Positions 10,931 to 23,660 of a stretch of DNA of 64,000 nucleotides are shown in pieces. A program made the position numbers and the translations under genes. The notes beneath the pieces were generated by a model. That model made no database searches and had not been told where the DNA came from. It saw only the letters and a program-made list of their open reading frames with translations. This stretch comes from Doryteuthis pealeii. Taxonomy: Eukaryota > Mollusca > Cephalopoda > Myopsida > Loliginidae. The stretch covers positions 19,417,312 to 19,481,311 of the forward strand of contig CM042145.1 in NCBI GenBank assembly GCA_023376005.1, written 5' to 3'. Within the stretch, counting starts at the first letter, position 1; every line of letters begins with the position of its first letter.

Positions 10931-12410
10931 ATAAAAAATATCTCGCTAAAAATAATGACATAATATATGTCGGTTTTATTTTATAAATTTTTGAAAATAA
11001 TGTTTGAATTAAAAAATTGTCGTCATTCTTATTACGGATGGATCTAAGAGAAATAAAAACTCTGGGTTTTGGGGAAAACTGTTGTTGTTTTCACTGATGT
11101 GTTCTGGGTACATAAGTTAATAGGTTCAAATCCGTGACGCGTGTATAATTATACTCTGTAAAAGAAAACTCAAACAGTGTTTGAAGAAGTTTATATTTTA
11201 TTTGAAAACAAATAATTCTCCCGTTTATATCCAAAAAACAGAATAATATTTTTTTATACGTATAATCCTCCATACTAAGAAAAGGTGCACACGTCAAGAT
11301 GCGATAACTGTCAACAAAGATTGGGAATTTACGGCAATTTACTTTAAAATGCAAAAATTTAGGTTTTAAATGGAGAGAAATTTGTTTTTTCTTTTTTATA
11401 ACACATAAACTTGGAATTGTTCTTTATATTAAACGTAAAAGAAAACATTAAAAAGTTAATTTTCCATTTTTTATTAATGTTTTAAAATATTTTTAACAAT
11501 TATGCGGACATTTTGAAAGCTCGAGGTTTGTCCGCGATTTGCACATGCCTAACTTATAGGGTAACTGAAGCAAAGAAAATACAATAAGTATTACAAATGT
11601 TGTCATTTTTGCTCTTCCGTATATTATAAGAATCAAACATTACTATTCAACAATAAAAATTACATATTCTTTTCGTTGATCCAAATTTTTAGTTCACCTG
11701 ATTCTAAAATTCATATATTTAAATATTAGTGAAAAATTCGATTTGTACACACAAAAAAAAAAAAAAAATCATTTTTAAACATTAAAAAACAAAATTATTT
11801 AAACACACAAAAGATTTAAAATCTTTTAAAAATTAATTTCTTCAAAAAAATTTTTTCTTGACAATTTAATAGAATATAGTACATATCAATTAAAAAAGCA
11901 AAGAAAAAAAAAGAGTTCATTGAAAACTTTTCAAATAATATGACATTTTTTGCACTTTTATTTTAGAATTCATGATTTTTTTTCTAGAAAAACTACTGCC
12001 TTGAGTATTATACAAATCTTTTGATATAGTTATTCAGACTCTTATCTTTATAGATAAAAAGTAAAAACGTTTTTTGACGGTTCATTTTTTCGGAAAAATA
12101 AAACCTAAAAACTTGCGCTTCGTGGTCACGTGACCGATTTGGAAGTGCCTATGGTAAACGGACCAAAACCTGGCCTGATACCTGCATCAGTAAAATAAGG
12201 TCTAAAAAAGTTCGGGTTAAGCTTACTACTCTTAATCTGGACTGTACGAAAACATTTTAAAGTTTAAAATATGAAAATTTAAGGGGAAAAAAAGGATTAG
12301 GTTTAAAATTAAAACCTAATCCTTTTTTCCACTCTTAAATTTCACTTAAAACTTACAATTTTTATATTTTTTAACCATTTGATAAAAAGGTTAGCCAAGT
12401 TTGGTTTATC
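10931..12410. other. AT-rich interval, no gene seen
   Basis: The only open frame (11091-11354, minus) has no family features. A family G fragment lies at 11940-12095 and a short inverted repeat (AAAACCTAATCCTTTTTT type) at 12290-12330. Confidence 0.4.
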
Positions 12411-12412
12411 GA

Positions 12413-12694
12413 CGAACAAGAAAGGATATGATTGAAGTCTACATGGATTTTATTCACCGAACTTTGATCTACTAAACATTGCTCAAAATATCAATACTAG
12501 GGGTCATAAATTAAAACTCTTTAAAAAATCGTGTAAAGCAAATACAAGACAAAATTATTTTAGTAACAGAGTGGTGAATACATGGAATAAATACCATCAT
12601 CAATAGTGAATGGAATGCCCCATCTCTAAACTCCTTTAAGGCAATGTTAGATAATCTGTGGAAAGATTATAAATATTCTGTGGAATTAAGATGA
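12413..12694 (+). mobile_element. Jockey/CR1-like LINE carboxyl-terminal fragment, frameshifted
   Basis: The plus strand reads NTRGHKLKLFKKS, NYFSNRVVNTWNKY, then after a frameshift APSLNSFKAMLDNLWKDYK and a TGA at 12692-12694. This is the typical end of CR1/Jockey-type ORF2. At least one stop and one frameshift break it. The 3' UTR continues to about 12810, with GGCCGAAACGTCC at 12777. Confidence 0.75.
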
Positions 12695-13279
12695 ATGTTT
12701 ATAAGGAACAGCTGACAGGTCTCAGACATAATATACTAGCTGAAAAAGATATCATATTATTATTATCATAGTGTGGCCGAAACGTCCTGCAACTGGTTGT
12801 AAAAACCTTTCTCTTTCTTTTTACGGACTTGCTCAACTAACATTTAACCCTGAAAACAAACCAAAACAAACACACACATTTTTGTGTCTTACCTGGAATA
12901 ATGAATAAGTGGTGAAAAATGAAGATCTCGTAGAAAAGGAAATCCATTTCTAACACCGAACATCCCTGTTGTTGTAGACTTGTTAAATAATTTTGGAATA
13001 GACCAAAGTAATCGAAATGATTTTAAAAACATTGTCATTTATTTTCTTAGGAAAAAAAATCAACTCTCTCTAGAGTTTGATAGTTATTTATTTCCTGAAG
13101 ATGGGACTAATGAAAACATACACACGGGAAAAATAAAATAAATGACTTGAAACTCCAGTAATAAATTTAAAATATCAGTTTTTTGACAAAGAAGTTAGGA
13201 ATCCTCGTAGGACAATGGTTTAATTTCGCAAGTCCCTACAAGTGAGTTTTATTTTCACCATTATAATGACACTGTAGTA

Positions 13280-13452
13280 CGCTTTGTAGACATTAAGCTT
13301 AGCATAAGGCATCCAGCGAGAATCGAACTCACAATAATCTGCTGGCTTAATTTACTAAATCCTTGTACCACGCAAAGTACCTAATTAAGCTAGTCTCGAA
13401 AATCCGTTACTTATTACTGAAAAGCGAGTTCGATCCTCGCTGGATGCCCCAA
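13280..13452. repeat. Palindrome built on a tRNA-like T arm
   Basis: GAGTTCGATCCTCGCTGGATGCC at the right end (the 3' part of a tRNA-like SINE head) recurs inverted at about 13308-13330, giving a foldback of about 150 bp. Confidence 0.55.
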
Positions 13453-13888
13453 TTCTTTATTTTGTTTACACTAGTTAAAAAAAAAGACTTCTTAGTGGGG
13501 AGTTACAGTCTTGAAGACCCCGATCACCGGGTTACTTCACTTTTAGTTGTCTGTCTGACGAAAGAAATTACGGTAATCTTCATAGAAGAGAGTAATAAAG
13601 TCAAAAAACCACAATTTTATGTCACATGAAATAATAGATTTTTTTTATTTCATTACATTTTTTATGATATTTTTTAATGAGTTAAAACTAATAAAAAATT
13701 AAGAATCGGCAAAAAATGTATTTTTATTTAGGTTTGATTTTTAACACCTTAAAATTCTATTTTACTAGAAAAAAACAGGGAGAGGGAAATCTTACCGGTG
13801 ATAAACGAGAAGTTTCTCTCCAAATAAAAATCCGCTTAACCGAAGAAACCTAGATTTGTTTGGTTTTTACAGTAAAATCTTTACTTAC

Positions 13889-14262
13889 CCCGGTTCAAAT
13901 TCGGTCTTTTCTTCGTTCTTGATTACAAGTTCGGGTGAAACTGAGACTGTAGGATAATTAAACTGTAACAATTCATGTTCAAAGTTTTCGGATTTGGTTT
14001 CTAAGGACTCCGCAGTTTGCCTTCTCATCCAGCTGCGTACTTTAGCTAGATGAATTTGCGATTCATCTGAAGCATGGTTATGAGGTTGGACAACGTCTGG
14101 ATTTTCTAGATTCAAATTCGTTGTTAAGCTGCCCCGACATTGACAACTGGATCTTTTTACACACCTCCACCATATTTTGGTTTTACGTGTTATCTGTTTT
14201 GTATACATAAACCCATTATAACATATTTTTGCACCCCCTTTATTACTGTTTATAATTTCCAT
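13889..14262 (-). CDS. FLYWCH-type zinc-finger protein, first coding exon (copy 1)
   Basis: The minus-strand frame starts at ATG 14262 and runs about 124 residues to a GTAAGT donor (13888-13883), ending in phase 2. It begins MEIINSNKGGAKICYNGF, continues MYTKQ, KIWWRCVKRS and CRGSLTTN, and reaches QPHNH. The order Gly-x-Lys, F/Y, W, C, C and H-x-H is the FLYWCH zinc-binding pattern, found in DNA-binding regulators and in proteins derived from Mutator-like transposases. Its C-terminal third is acidic and unassigned. The ATG is the first in frame and the next copy has the same start. Downstream exons were not recognised between 13888 and about 10 kb. A near-identical copy lies at 17024-17397. 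It could be a domesticated or still transposon-linked gene; the fold assignment is strong, the biological role unknown. Confidence 0.8.
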
Positions 14263-14652
14263 GGCGGTGAGGGGTAGACGGCGGGTTCAATAGTTATAGT
14301 TTCATACACAATATTTGTTTCTTTTCTTTGTAGTTATTTTCTTTCTCTGTGTTTTATTTTCCTTCAGTAATTGAATAAATAATTATCGTAAAATAAATCC
14401 TCTTTTAAACTTTGGTTAATAATGATTTTGTTATCAGCTCTGATGAAAAATGGCACAGCGAAAAAGTCACCGGAAAAATGTCACAGAACAGGTTACGAGT
14501 TAATCAGGTTTTTTTTTTACCAGAACTCATATTGAAAGCTTTTTTTTAAAAATTTATATGAACAAATTTATTAATGTATTCATGAAAATAACTACAGTTT
14601 TAATATTTATTATTACTATAATAATGTAGATATTTTCATCAGCATTAAAATT

Positions 14653-14935
14653 GTGGAGGCCTTGGTGTAATTGTTTGAGTCGTAGGAAATGGACTTGTCT
14701 ATCGAGTTCAAATCCTGGACGAAGTTACAGTTCACATAGCGCTGCTAATACCCTTTGGAAAGGTATGAATCCAACTACCCTCCCTCCAGCTATGGGTAAA
14801 TAGTAAGGTAGACTGGGCTCTTTAACCTTGGTTAGACAACCAGCCAGGAAGAAGGAAAACTGAATTCAAACCTGTTAAACTCCACTTGGGGTGGTCACTA
14901 CTAGAACAGTCCTAATTAATGATCTATTTCATTAA
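14653..14935 (+). mobile_element. tRNA-derived SINE, family B
   Basis: Plus strand: head GGAGGC.TTGGTGTAATTG (A-box-like), GAGTTCAAATCCTGG (B box), then a body with CCAGCTATGGGTAAATAG, TTTAACCTTGGTTAG, and a tail GATCTATTTCA. It is one of at least nine copies in the window. Confidence 0.75.
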
Positions 14936-15589
14936 TTAATTACTATGCCATTATCATCATATTTTTTAATGATATTTACTTGTAATTAATGAATGGAATG
15001 GGTGTATGAATGATAAAATGGAATAAAATAAAAATGACACGATCTTTTTTTTTTATTCAGGTGTTCCCCAAATATTTATATTCTGTCATTGCTGCAGACA
15101 TCAGTAATATAATCTTTTTAATACAATGGGGGGGGGGGTACTGTCTGAAAAACAGATCCCTGGTTACAAGGCTACTAAATCGCCGCTACTTTTAGTCGCC
15201 TGCTCGAAGGCAAGACGACCATCTTTAGTCTTTGTAGGAGTAATATAACTAGAGAGAGAGAATGCAACAGAAAACGTGTATTTAGTTTCGCATATGAAAC
15301 TAATAATAACTATCATTTAGTTGGACAAAAATTGTTACGGATAAGGGAGAGAATGAGAAGATACAGGCAAAGAAAAGGGCAAATGAAAAAGTAACGACAT
15401 TTTTTTCAAGCGGAATTATCTCCCTTGTAATTTTTACCTTTTCCCATATTTTAAAATTGCTGCCCATTAATTGTTTTTTAATATTTCTTTTTTTCAATAC
15501 AATATTAAGAAAAAGTTATTTTGCATTTCATTTCTGTTACAAGATTTCAAGTTACTTTTTCAATTTTGTGATCTATCATATGAGGCCAG

Positions 15590-15730
15590 GTAAATATTAT
15601 CAAGGGAAATAATCCAGTATTCGGTATACGAAAATGTTTGGGCACTCTAAACTTTTATAAGTTAAGTTTTAAAAGTGAAGTGCCCTAAACATTTTCATAT
15701 ACCGAATACTGGATTATTTCCCTTAATAAT
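15590..15730. mobile_element. Small foldback element
   Basis: AAGGGAAATAATCCAGTATT near 15602 recurs inverted near 15725, with arms of about 60 bp around an AT-rich centre. Confidence 0.65.
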
Positions 15731-16076
15731 GAATGAAAAATCTTAGTTTTTAACATTACAAATCCATTTTATTTAGTTCTCATTAGGAACGAGATAATAA
15801 ATAAATAAAATCCACAAGCCAGCCGTGATTAAATTTTATTTCATTATTAATTTTTGACGAATTTATTTTCATTTTGATATTTTAAAAATTCTAATAATAA
15901 AAATAAAATTAATTCTATTGATAAGATTTAATTAAAAATGTTTTTTAAACAATGCCAACGTAAAGGGTTTCTAACTCCACCCATTGAATAGGTCTTTTTT
16001 CATTTTTTTAGGAAAAATTATTTGTCTTAATTTTAGGGATGGGGCTTGATGTGAATAATTTTGATAATAATGATAA

Positions 16077-16275
16077 TAATGAAATTTATTGTGTACAGTG
16101 CTCAGGTGCACCACAACTCATCAAAGTCTCATGTCTAGTACATAGAATAATGTTGTGTCAGGAACATGAACAGTTCACAGTAGTAATATGCATGTATGTG
16201 TGTGCATGTGTATGTGGAGAGTGGCATCAGGTATAGTGTTGGCGGACTACAGGAAGCATGGAGGCTTTGGATGTT
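16077..16275 (-). mobile_element. LINE 3' UTR copy
   Basis: It is nearly identical to 595-800: GTGTACAGTGCTCAGGTGC, a TG-rich stretch and GCATGGAGGCTTTG. It carries only the last few codons of the Jockey/CR1-like ORF on the minus strand. Confidence 0.65.
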
Positions 16276-16500
16276 TCGGACTGTTGTCCTCATCTTTATT
16301 GTGGTATTAATAACGACTCATTTGAATGAGATCTTCAAAGGTTCATCGACGCCTGTTTAATCAACAGTCAAACTATTTAAAATTATTTCCCAGGTTGTGT
16401 TATTATTATGCTCGGATATACAAGGAACACCTGAGGAAGGCTGGAGGATACAGCGACCGAAACGTTGTTTTATATACCACATTAAAGATGAGACCAACAT
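16265..16500 (+). mobile_element. Degenerate SINE-C-like segment with hammerhead-like motif
   Basis: ACCTGAGGAAGGCTGG and GCGACCGAAACGTTG at about 16429-16467 match the SINE-C module. The flanking TGTTGTCCTCATCTTTATTG is an inverted piece of the same family. Confidence 0.5.
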
Positions 16501-17023
16501 CAAATTTATTTAGATTTACTATCGATTAAGCAACAAAGAATCTGATTTTTTTATTCGGTTGGGATGGGGGACTTACGAGGTGGGGTCAATTTGACCTGTA
16601 AAAATGTCTTGTAAAATGTACCCCAGCCGGTGCTAATCGAAAATCCAAACTCTATTACATTTCCGAACCGTTGAGGGCCCATGGCAAACCTTTTGATTAT
16701 TTTTTTAGAAATTTTTAATAATCGCCGGGTGGTCGAAGTGTTGCATGGGCGCAGCTAATTTAATCTCCCAATAACTGCTGATCGTGCAGCGCCAGCGGTT
16801 AATATACATAACTATACCAGAAAGCACCAGGTAGCAACACTTTACCTTCGCCAAATATTTTACTATTAAAACACCACCCCACCGCACAAAGAAATAATAC
16901 CGGTGATCACTCAAAAAAATCCCCAACTAAACAAAATCCGCATTCGAAAAAACTGATTTAGCTTTTCTTTTCTTTTTTCTTTCTTTTTTTTTTTCAAGAA
17001 AGCTTTAATCTTTACTTACTTAC

Positions 17024-17397
17024 CCGGGTTCAAATTCTGTATATTCTTCGTTCTTGATTACAAATTCAGGCGTAATAGAGACTGTAGAATAATTAAACTG
17101 GATCATTCCATGATCAAAGTTTTCGGTCTTGGTTTCTAGGGATTCTGTAGCTTGCCTTCTCATCCAGCTGCGTACTTTAGCTAGATGAATTTGCGATTCA
17201 TCTGAAGTATGGTTATGAGGTTGGACAACCTCTGGATTTTCTAGATTCAAATTCGTTGTTAAGCTGCCCCGACATTGACCACTGGATCGTTTTACACACT
17301 TCCACCATATTTTTGTTTTACGTGTCACTTGTTTTGTATACATGAAGCCATTATAACATATTTTTGCACCCCCTTTATTACTGTTTATAATTTCCAT
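17024..17397 (-). CDS. FLYWCH-type zinc-finger protein, first coding exon (copy 2)
   Basis: It has the same architecture and exon end as the copy at 13889-14262: ATG at 17397, FLYWCH core (KICYNGF, KIWWKCVKRS, CRGSLTTN, HNH) and a GTAAGTAAGT donor from 17023 in the same phase 2. Differences from copy 1 are mostly conservative in the zinc finger and more frequent in the acidic tail (for example QFNYSTVSITPEF against QFNYPTVSVSPEL), as expected of two coding copies under constraint. The bases just upstream of the ATG are partly shared. No later exon was recognised before 14.9 kb, where a SINE lies. Confidence 0.8.
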
Positions 17398-17878
17398 GGT
17401 GGGGGGAATGAAAAGGCGGGGGTTTAGTAAGAAGTTTCTTGTTTTTCGATTTCAACACAGAACACTTGTTTCTTCCTTTTTATTTTTGTTTGTTGTTATT
17501 TTCTTTCTTCAGATTCTTTCTGTCTTTCAATTATTGTCATAAAGTAAAATAAATCTATTCCAGGTTTTATCGTAAATAAATCATTTTGTTATGAGGTAAA
17601 AAGATAAATGCCACAGCGATAAAGCACACGAAAAAAAAAGTCACCGGAAAAATGTCACAAAAAAAAAAAAAAGACTTTTTTTAATTTTTTTTTTTTTTTT
17701 TTACTATAACCCATATTTCAAGGTTAGAAAAAAATTAATTGATTTTGAGATTTACAAGAAAAATATTGGGAGCAAAAATTGTTTTATAAATCGAAGGAAA
17801 TAAAAAAGTAAAGACTAAAATATAAAAGAAGAGATATAAAAAAAAACACAATTACAACCGTTTTTTTGTGAATGAGGG

Positions 17879-18580
17879 CTAGGTACCACCAAAATACGTC
17901 ACGTGATAAGTTTAGGCTATATTGAAGGAAGAAACGTAAATACATTTTAACTTTTTTTTTCAATCTCGCAAAAAAGAAATAACGAACATAAAGAGTTCTT
18001 ACAAAGAAAAACAGTTAATTCATGAATTCAAAGATCAAATTATCCGATTGGGGAAACATTACTCACCGCTATCTTGAAAAATAAGTAAAACAGTTGGGTT
18101 TTTTTTATAACAGGGTCAGTTTCTTTATTGATATTTTTTTTTTTTTTTTAGTAGAATTCTGTATTCATTTTTTTTTTTTTACTAAAAAAGCTCTCGCATA
18201 TTTTCCCCAATATATTTCAGGAAAAAACTATTTCAGACATATTTACATTAAAAGGTACGTAATTATATAAATTTTAGTGAAAACCGGACCATTAATTGAT
18301 TTTTCAGAGAATTTTTAAAAGAACCTCTAGTCATAACTTGTTTTTGGCTACGTTAAATTTAAATTGATTTAACGGCGCAAAAATGTAAACATTATTTTTC
18401 GTTTATAATTTTCATTATTTCCGTGAGCTGAAATTTTTTTTTAAATCATCAGAAGTTTGTTTAATGTTTCTTCTTTCGAATGGACAAAATATTTTCAAGA
18501 TAATATTAACTTTTATGCAAGTTTTGTTGTGTTAAATCTAGGGGTGGGTAAATTTCACAGGGAAAATTGGTGGTACCTAG
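17879..18580. mobile_element. Terminal-repeat element, family G (most complete copy)
   Basis: It is bounded by inverted CTAGGTACCACCAA and TTGGTGGTACCTAG, and flanked on both sides by TGAGGG (17873-17878 and 18581-18586), a probable 6-bp target duplication. The AT-rich non-coding interior of about 700 bp fits a non-autonomous DNA transposon; its superfamily is not determined. Confidence 0.75.
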
Positions 18581-18589
18581 TGAGGGTGA

Positions 18590-20750
18590 ACAATGCATTT
18601 GTTTGCTCTCTTGTCAAATGACAGGTAAAAAAAAATTGAAAATATTTTATTTTTTGACCTAGAATAAAATTTTCCAACGTTCTATTAAAAAAAAAACTGT
18701 TCTCAGTTTAAAGGAAACTAGAAGAGATATAATATTCCACCTCTTCCCTAGAATGACAAACATTGACTGTTAGTTGGGGTTTTTTTTATGAGGTGGATAA
18801 ATTCGATACCCATCCTACCGTACACAACTTAAATATCGCATTTCATGGTGGGTCATAAATTAATCATCCAGAAATCACCTAGCTACTTCAGTTATTACCG
18901 CAAACATTAAGGAGTGCGTATGGCTTACCCTATCCCTCGTAGTCCATAATTTATCATATGCCATGGTTTTCATCCCCAACCCTAAAAAATATAATAAATA
19001 ATCAAGGGTGGTCGTTGTCAACTAAAATTATACCTTGTTTCCAAGTTCACAATGTTTTCACCTAAACATTGTGAACTGTGTTGTGTACAATGTACGTACA
19101 TGACATGCATTCTGTTAACTAAAATATATATTCCGCGTAAGAAAACTAGGATTTTATAACGTAATTTAATTTAAAACCAGAATCATTGCTACGCCTGTTA
19201 GTTACCATTGACGATCTCAAACTTAAGTAAATAAAAGAAGAAAAATCCTGCTATTTCGCTGATTAACACCAAAATAGCAGGATTAAAAAAAAACAAAAAA
19301 AAACAAAAACATTAGCGCTTAATTTGCACGTATGCATTTTTTTCTTTTTCGTTACTAAAACGGTAATTTTCCACCTCTTTTTCCTTGATATATCTTTTTC
19401 TGTTTTTACCTTCCCACTGATTCTATTTAATATTACTTACCCCATTTTACTGCTGTTGTGTTGTTATTTTTCTCTTTCGTCGTAACTGGGAATTGGACCC
19501 AATATATTGATATTGCCAAGTGTGTACCAGTTGTCAATAAATAAAACTAACTGCATTTACACGTGGCTCGCTGTTTTTAACACGGCACATGATAACCTGA
19601 ATCGAAGTCAGATTCTGTTATCAAGAAAGAGCACAACCAAGTTATTTTTTTAACGTCAACACCTAAAAATAAACAAATAAGTATCAAAGGTATCTCAGAA
19701 ATTTGGTAAACCCATTAATGATGATGATGGTAGTTGCATTAGAATAGGCACTGGCAGAAAAATCGGCTGCTACGAGTTTTAAAAGCGAATTAAAAATAAT
19801 TAAATCTATTATTTAAGGTCAAACTTTGTCTAAATAAGTAGTAACATCATTTAAAAAAGAAAAATATCATTACATATGCAGTTTATTTTTAATGGATTTA
19901 AAACGATTTGTTTTGGTCAATTTGCGACGCGATCCGCCATTCTGTCTATTTTTCAATGGTTTTACGCGCTTGTTTACTATTTTAATGTAACATTCGCGAT
20001 TGCAAAAAAAATACAAAAAATCAGGTAATTATCCGATTTTAATGAAATTTTCAGTATTGATTTATCAATTAATTAATTTTATAATGCATCAGTTATTTTA
20101 TTTCAAAACTTTAATTTAGTATTTTTGCTATGAAAAATTAATATATAAAATTCATTTAAAATGTGAAAAGCCTGATGTTAAGTTTAAAATGTTATATTTT
20201 TAGATTCTAGAAATAAATATCTACTTAATGCAAACCTTATTTCTTTCGAAAAAAAAGTATACGTTTTGAAACATTGAAAATGTACCCCCACCCCCTTTTT
20301 AAGCAGAAAAAATATCGATGTATAATTTTTTCTAGAAAAAAAATGAAACATTTATTTTTAAAAAACATAACTAAAAATTTTACTTAATTATCAAATGTAG
20401 CGTAATTATTCTGGTCTACAGGGAATTTGGGGATTGAAAAGGAATCAGTATTCAGATTTCTAGAGAAAGACAAGAAATAAGAACAAAGGTTAAAGTTTAG
20501 AAGGGTAAACACAGGGTGCCAGCAATTGACCGATGAATGACCCCGGAATTAGATTTAAAAATAAAAACGGAAGTTCCGGGTTTTGACTGGAAACGGAAGT
20601 GGGTGACCCTCCCACCCCGGGACGAGAAATGGAAGAAGAGAAAAATCACTTTTTTTTTTTCCGGCTGATGCAGACGGGTCTTCCTGGTTTCCCCCGTATG
20701 GGTTTCGCATAGAAGTACTGAACATGATTTATGATAGAATAATTTGACCT
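18590..20750. other. AT-rich interval, no gene seen
   Basis: There are no coding features. Positions 20022-20110 contain a dispersed repeat (TCAGGTAATTATCCGATTTT) that recurs at 8205, 32625 and 32815. Confidence 0.45.

Positions 20751-20754
<4 letters not shown>

Positions 20755-20786
<32 letters not shown>
20755..20786. repeat. (CT)n microsatellite
   Basis: About sixteen CT units. The long minus-strand frame crossing it is low-complexity and not a gene. Confidence 0.9.
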
Positions 20787-20792
<6 letters not shown>

Positions 20793-21017
20793 GAACCCAC
20801 AAGCCTAGAAATAAATAAACAGCCCCCTTGTGATTATACAACTTGCATATGTTGTTTCTACTAACGACTACTACTACAACTCGACTTTGGCTCCACATGC
20901 AACATTAAAACTAACTCAATGAAATCCTAAACTGTTGGTTTTTTGTAAGAAGGAGGAGGAGGAAAAAGGAGGAGGAGAAGCTCTCAAAGTAATCTTTGAC
21001 TAACGAGAAGAGAGCCT

Positions 21018-21245
21018 CTTTGGTTTGTATTGAGAGTTTTCCTTCTCCTAAACCAGTTGCCATACCAAGGTTAAAGAGCCCAGTCTGCCCTACTATTTAC
21101 CCATAGCTAGATGGAGAATAATTGGATTTATACCTTTCCCAAGGGTATTAGCACTATGTGAAATGCAAACAGCTGTGTCTAGGATTTGAACTCATCTCAC
21201 TGCATCCATTCCCTACAACAGTAACCATTACACCACACACCTCCA
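21018..21245 (-). mobile_element. SINE family B
   Basis: The head is at the right end (TGGTGTAATGGTTAC on the minus strand, B box GAGTTCAAATCC), with the body to the left. It is head-to-head with the next copy. Confidence 0.75.
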
Positions 21246-21274
21246 CACAAAACCTTTCCCACAATGTTGGCTTT

Positions 21275-21512
21275 CATGGTTGGAGGTGCATGATCTAATG
21301 TAGGAAATGGACTCGTTGACCTGAGTTCAAATCCTGGACGAAGCTACAGTTCACATAGTGTTAATACCCTTGGGAATCCAACTACTCTCCCTCCAGCTAT
21401 GGGTAAATAGTAGGGCAGACTGAGCTCTTTAACCTTGGTTAAACTCCGGTTGGGGTGGTCACTACTAGAATAGGCTCAGTCCTAATTAGTGATCTATTTC
21501 ACTAATGATTTA
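21275..21512 (+). mobile_element. SINE family B
   Basis: It has head GGAGGTGCATGATCTAATG, B box GAGTTCAAATCCTGG and a complete body, about 30 bp from the inverted copy on its left. Confidence 0.75.
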
Positions 21513-21577
21513 ATTTTAAAAATTATGAAAAAAGTAATTTATTTACCCTACTGGTAGGATTTGACACAAGGTCACAA

Positions 21578-21806
21578 GTATGGGGCATCCAGTAAGGATC
21601 AAACTCGCTTTTCAGTAGTAATGGATCTGTGTGACTATCTTACTAACCATTACACCATGACGGGAGGCCTTTTTTTTACCCAAACTGTTCACCACAGGTA
21701 GGATATGACACAAGTTTGTGAGTATGGGACATCCAGAGAGGATCGAACTCGCTATTCAGTAGTAATGGATCTGCGCGACTAGTTTGCTAACCATTACATC
21801 ATGACA
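21578..21806 (-). mobile_element. Two tRNA-like SINE heads in tandem
   Basis: On the minus strand 21665-21580 and 21805-21722 each show TGGTGTAATGGTTAG (A box), then GAGTTYGATCC (B box) and CTGGATGYCCC. They are tRNA-like but lack a full cloverleaf, so they are SINE heads rather than tRNA genes. Confidence 0.55.
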
Positions 21807-21859
21807 TGATGCTCTATGTTGACTTTTATGAATGACTGTGTTGTAGACTACTTTCTTTA

Positions 21860-21916
21860 AAAAGTCACTTAGAACTGTCTTGACCTAACTCCTTTATCCA
21901 CTACGCTATGTGTCCA
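21860..21916 (-). mobile_element. SINE-C head fragment
   Basis: It shares CTTTATCCACTACGCTATGTG with the tRNA-like head of SINE-C (A-box side); the rest of the element is missing. Confidence 0.5.
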
Positions 21917-21919
21917 ATT

Positions 21920-23660
21920 GGAAAGTTACCGAGTCCAAGAAAGTTCAAAGTTTCTCTCTGAAGCTTTCCGTGATCTCAGTATTTGTGACTGCCACATTTA
22001 ACTCTTTCTTCACCTTACTCGTTTCTTTTCATTTGATCTCACAGGTTACAAGCTCAGGTAACACAATGTCAATTAACATTATGTTTGATTCAGCAAAATT
22101 TGATGTTTGATGAGCAAAATTGAAACTATGGCAGAAATTCCAGAGTCTGATATGAAGATTTGTTTTCTCATAGATGGTTATGGACTGATTAAAGACTAGG
22201 GGAGTAAACCCCCAAAAACAAATCAGGGGACGGAGTCCCTAAAGTGGTGTAATGCTGAAATCCAGTACTCTCCTGCGACACTACTGCTGCAAACTGCATT
22301 GGCTTCTTACCTTTCCTTTGGATCACAGCAGCAGTGTGGAGAGGGTGGATTTGCTGCTTGGGCAACAGCTCATCCTCCATATCAACCCGACCAGGCTACG
22401 TAGTTGAACAAAAAAAAAATTTTTGGACACTACACCATCGTCTCTCGTGGACAGAAGAATGCCAACCAACCAACCAAAGTTATAGGAAAGCGTCAGGATT
22501 GTCAGACATTTGGAGATAATTCTATTGTTTTTATACTCTCAGTGACACGTTATTTTACAGATAACACAATGTGAATTGACATTGTGTTTGATCGGTATCT
22601 GGTTGTGGATTCAATTAAATCAGTTACTAGATCAAAGGAAGATATAACAGCTGACGATAATACTTTAAAACAGGAAAGTCCAATACTTTGATTACAATCG
22701 ACTTGTAGATTGCAAAGAAAAGTGCAGGTAGATTACAACGATATTAAAAAAAAAGAAGTTTTTTAGATGTTATCCTATCATCTATATTCTTTATCTATCC
22801 TAGTTATTTGTGCAAGTCAGTCTTTTCCCAAATGAAGTTTATTAAGTCCAAGTACCGTTCCACCATGACTGATGATCATTTGGAAGCTTGCTTGAGGATA
22901 ACCATCAGTAGTTGATGTTGTTGGCTCAGTAAAATGGTAATTCTGGGTGGACATAAATCCAAAATGGGTTATCTTCCCTTGCTACGGTTTGTTCGCCGAT
23001 AGGTGGCAAGAGTTGTAGGCAGAAACCGGGAATTCTGAATTCTTTCTTTCCTCTCAAGCCGGCAACGACTACACATGACATAAACGCATGTTGTCTATAT
23101 TATTGGGTAGGGGGCTTTGCCCCCTGACAAGCTACCAGTAAGTGACACTTCTTATGACGCAAGTCCTACACCTATTACCTCTATAATACATGTATGTATC
23201 AATTTTGTTTATATATTTGTCTTGAATGTATTTTCTCCGTTGCTCATGGAATAAAGTCTGTTGTTATTGTTTTACAACCTTGTCGGAATATTTTATGTAC
23301 ACACATGTACCCACGCTGGAAAGTTACTTCAAGCCTTCCAACTTTAATGTAAGAACTTTAATTTTACTACTGTTGAACTTGCCGTGATACAAATGTGCAA
23401 CTAAGAACATTTTACATCTTATAATGTCATGGAACAAAGAAAGATAACTTGAGTTATCTTTCTTCAAGAGAACTCTCCTCTTTCAAGAAACCTTTTTCGT
23501 GTGCCCGTGCATCTTCACACCCTTTTTGTCTGCCCATGCGTTTTCACGCTCACTTTTATGTTGGCAAGTGGAGCAAGCCGTGAGTGTTGAAATAAACATC
23601 CTGAATACGTTTGTTGGCGTTTGTGTTTGCATTGATTGTTAAGTGTCTCCTTAGTTTAAC
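21920..23660. other. Interval without recognised gene
   Basis: Open frames here (21910-22110, 22189-22380, 22334-22519) show no family features. ACACAATGTCAATT-type imperfect palindromes occur at 22060 and 22565. Confidence 0.4.

Noticed and set aside
12756..12800. CTGAAAAAG...GGCCGAAACGTCC in an LINE tail
   Set aside because: The first core box is broken (no CUGANGA) and no helix II can be drawn; at most a remote relic.
13094..13130. CTGAAGATGGGACTAATGAAAAC as a hammerhead
   Set aside because: No helix II complement exists between the boxes and helix I is not paired.
20497..20898. 133-residue minus-strand frame
   Set aside because: It contains a CT-repeat-derived Arg/Glu run and has no conserved domain or splice context.
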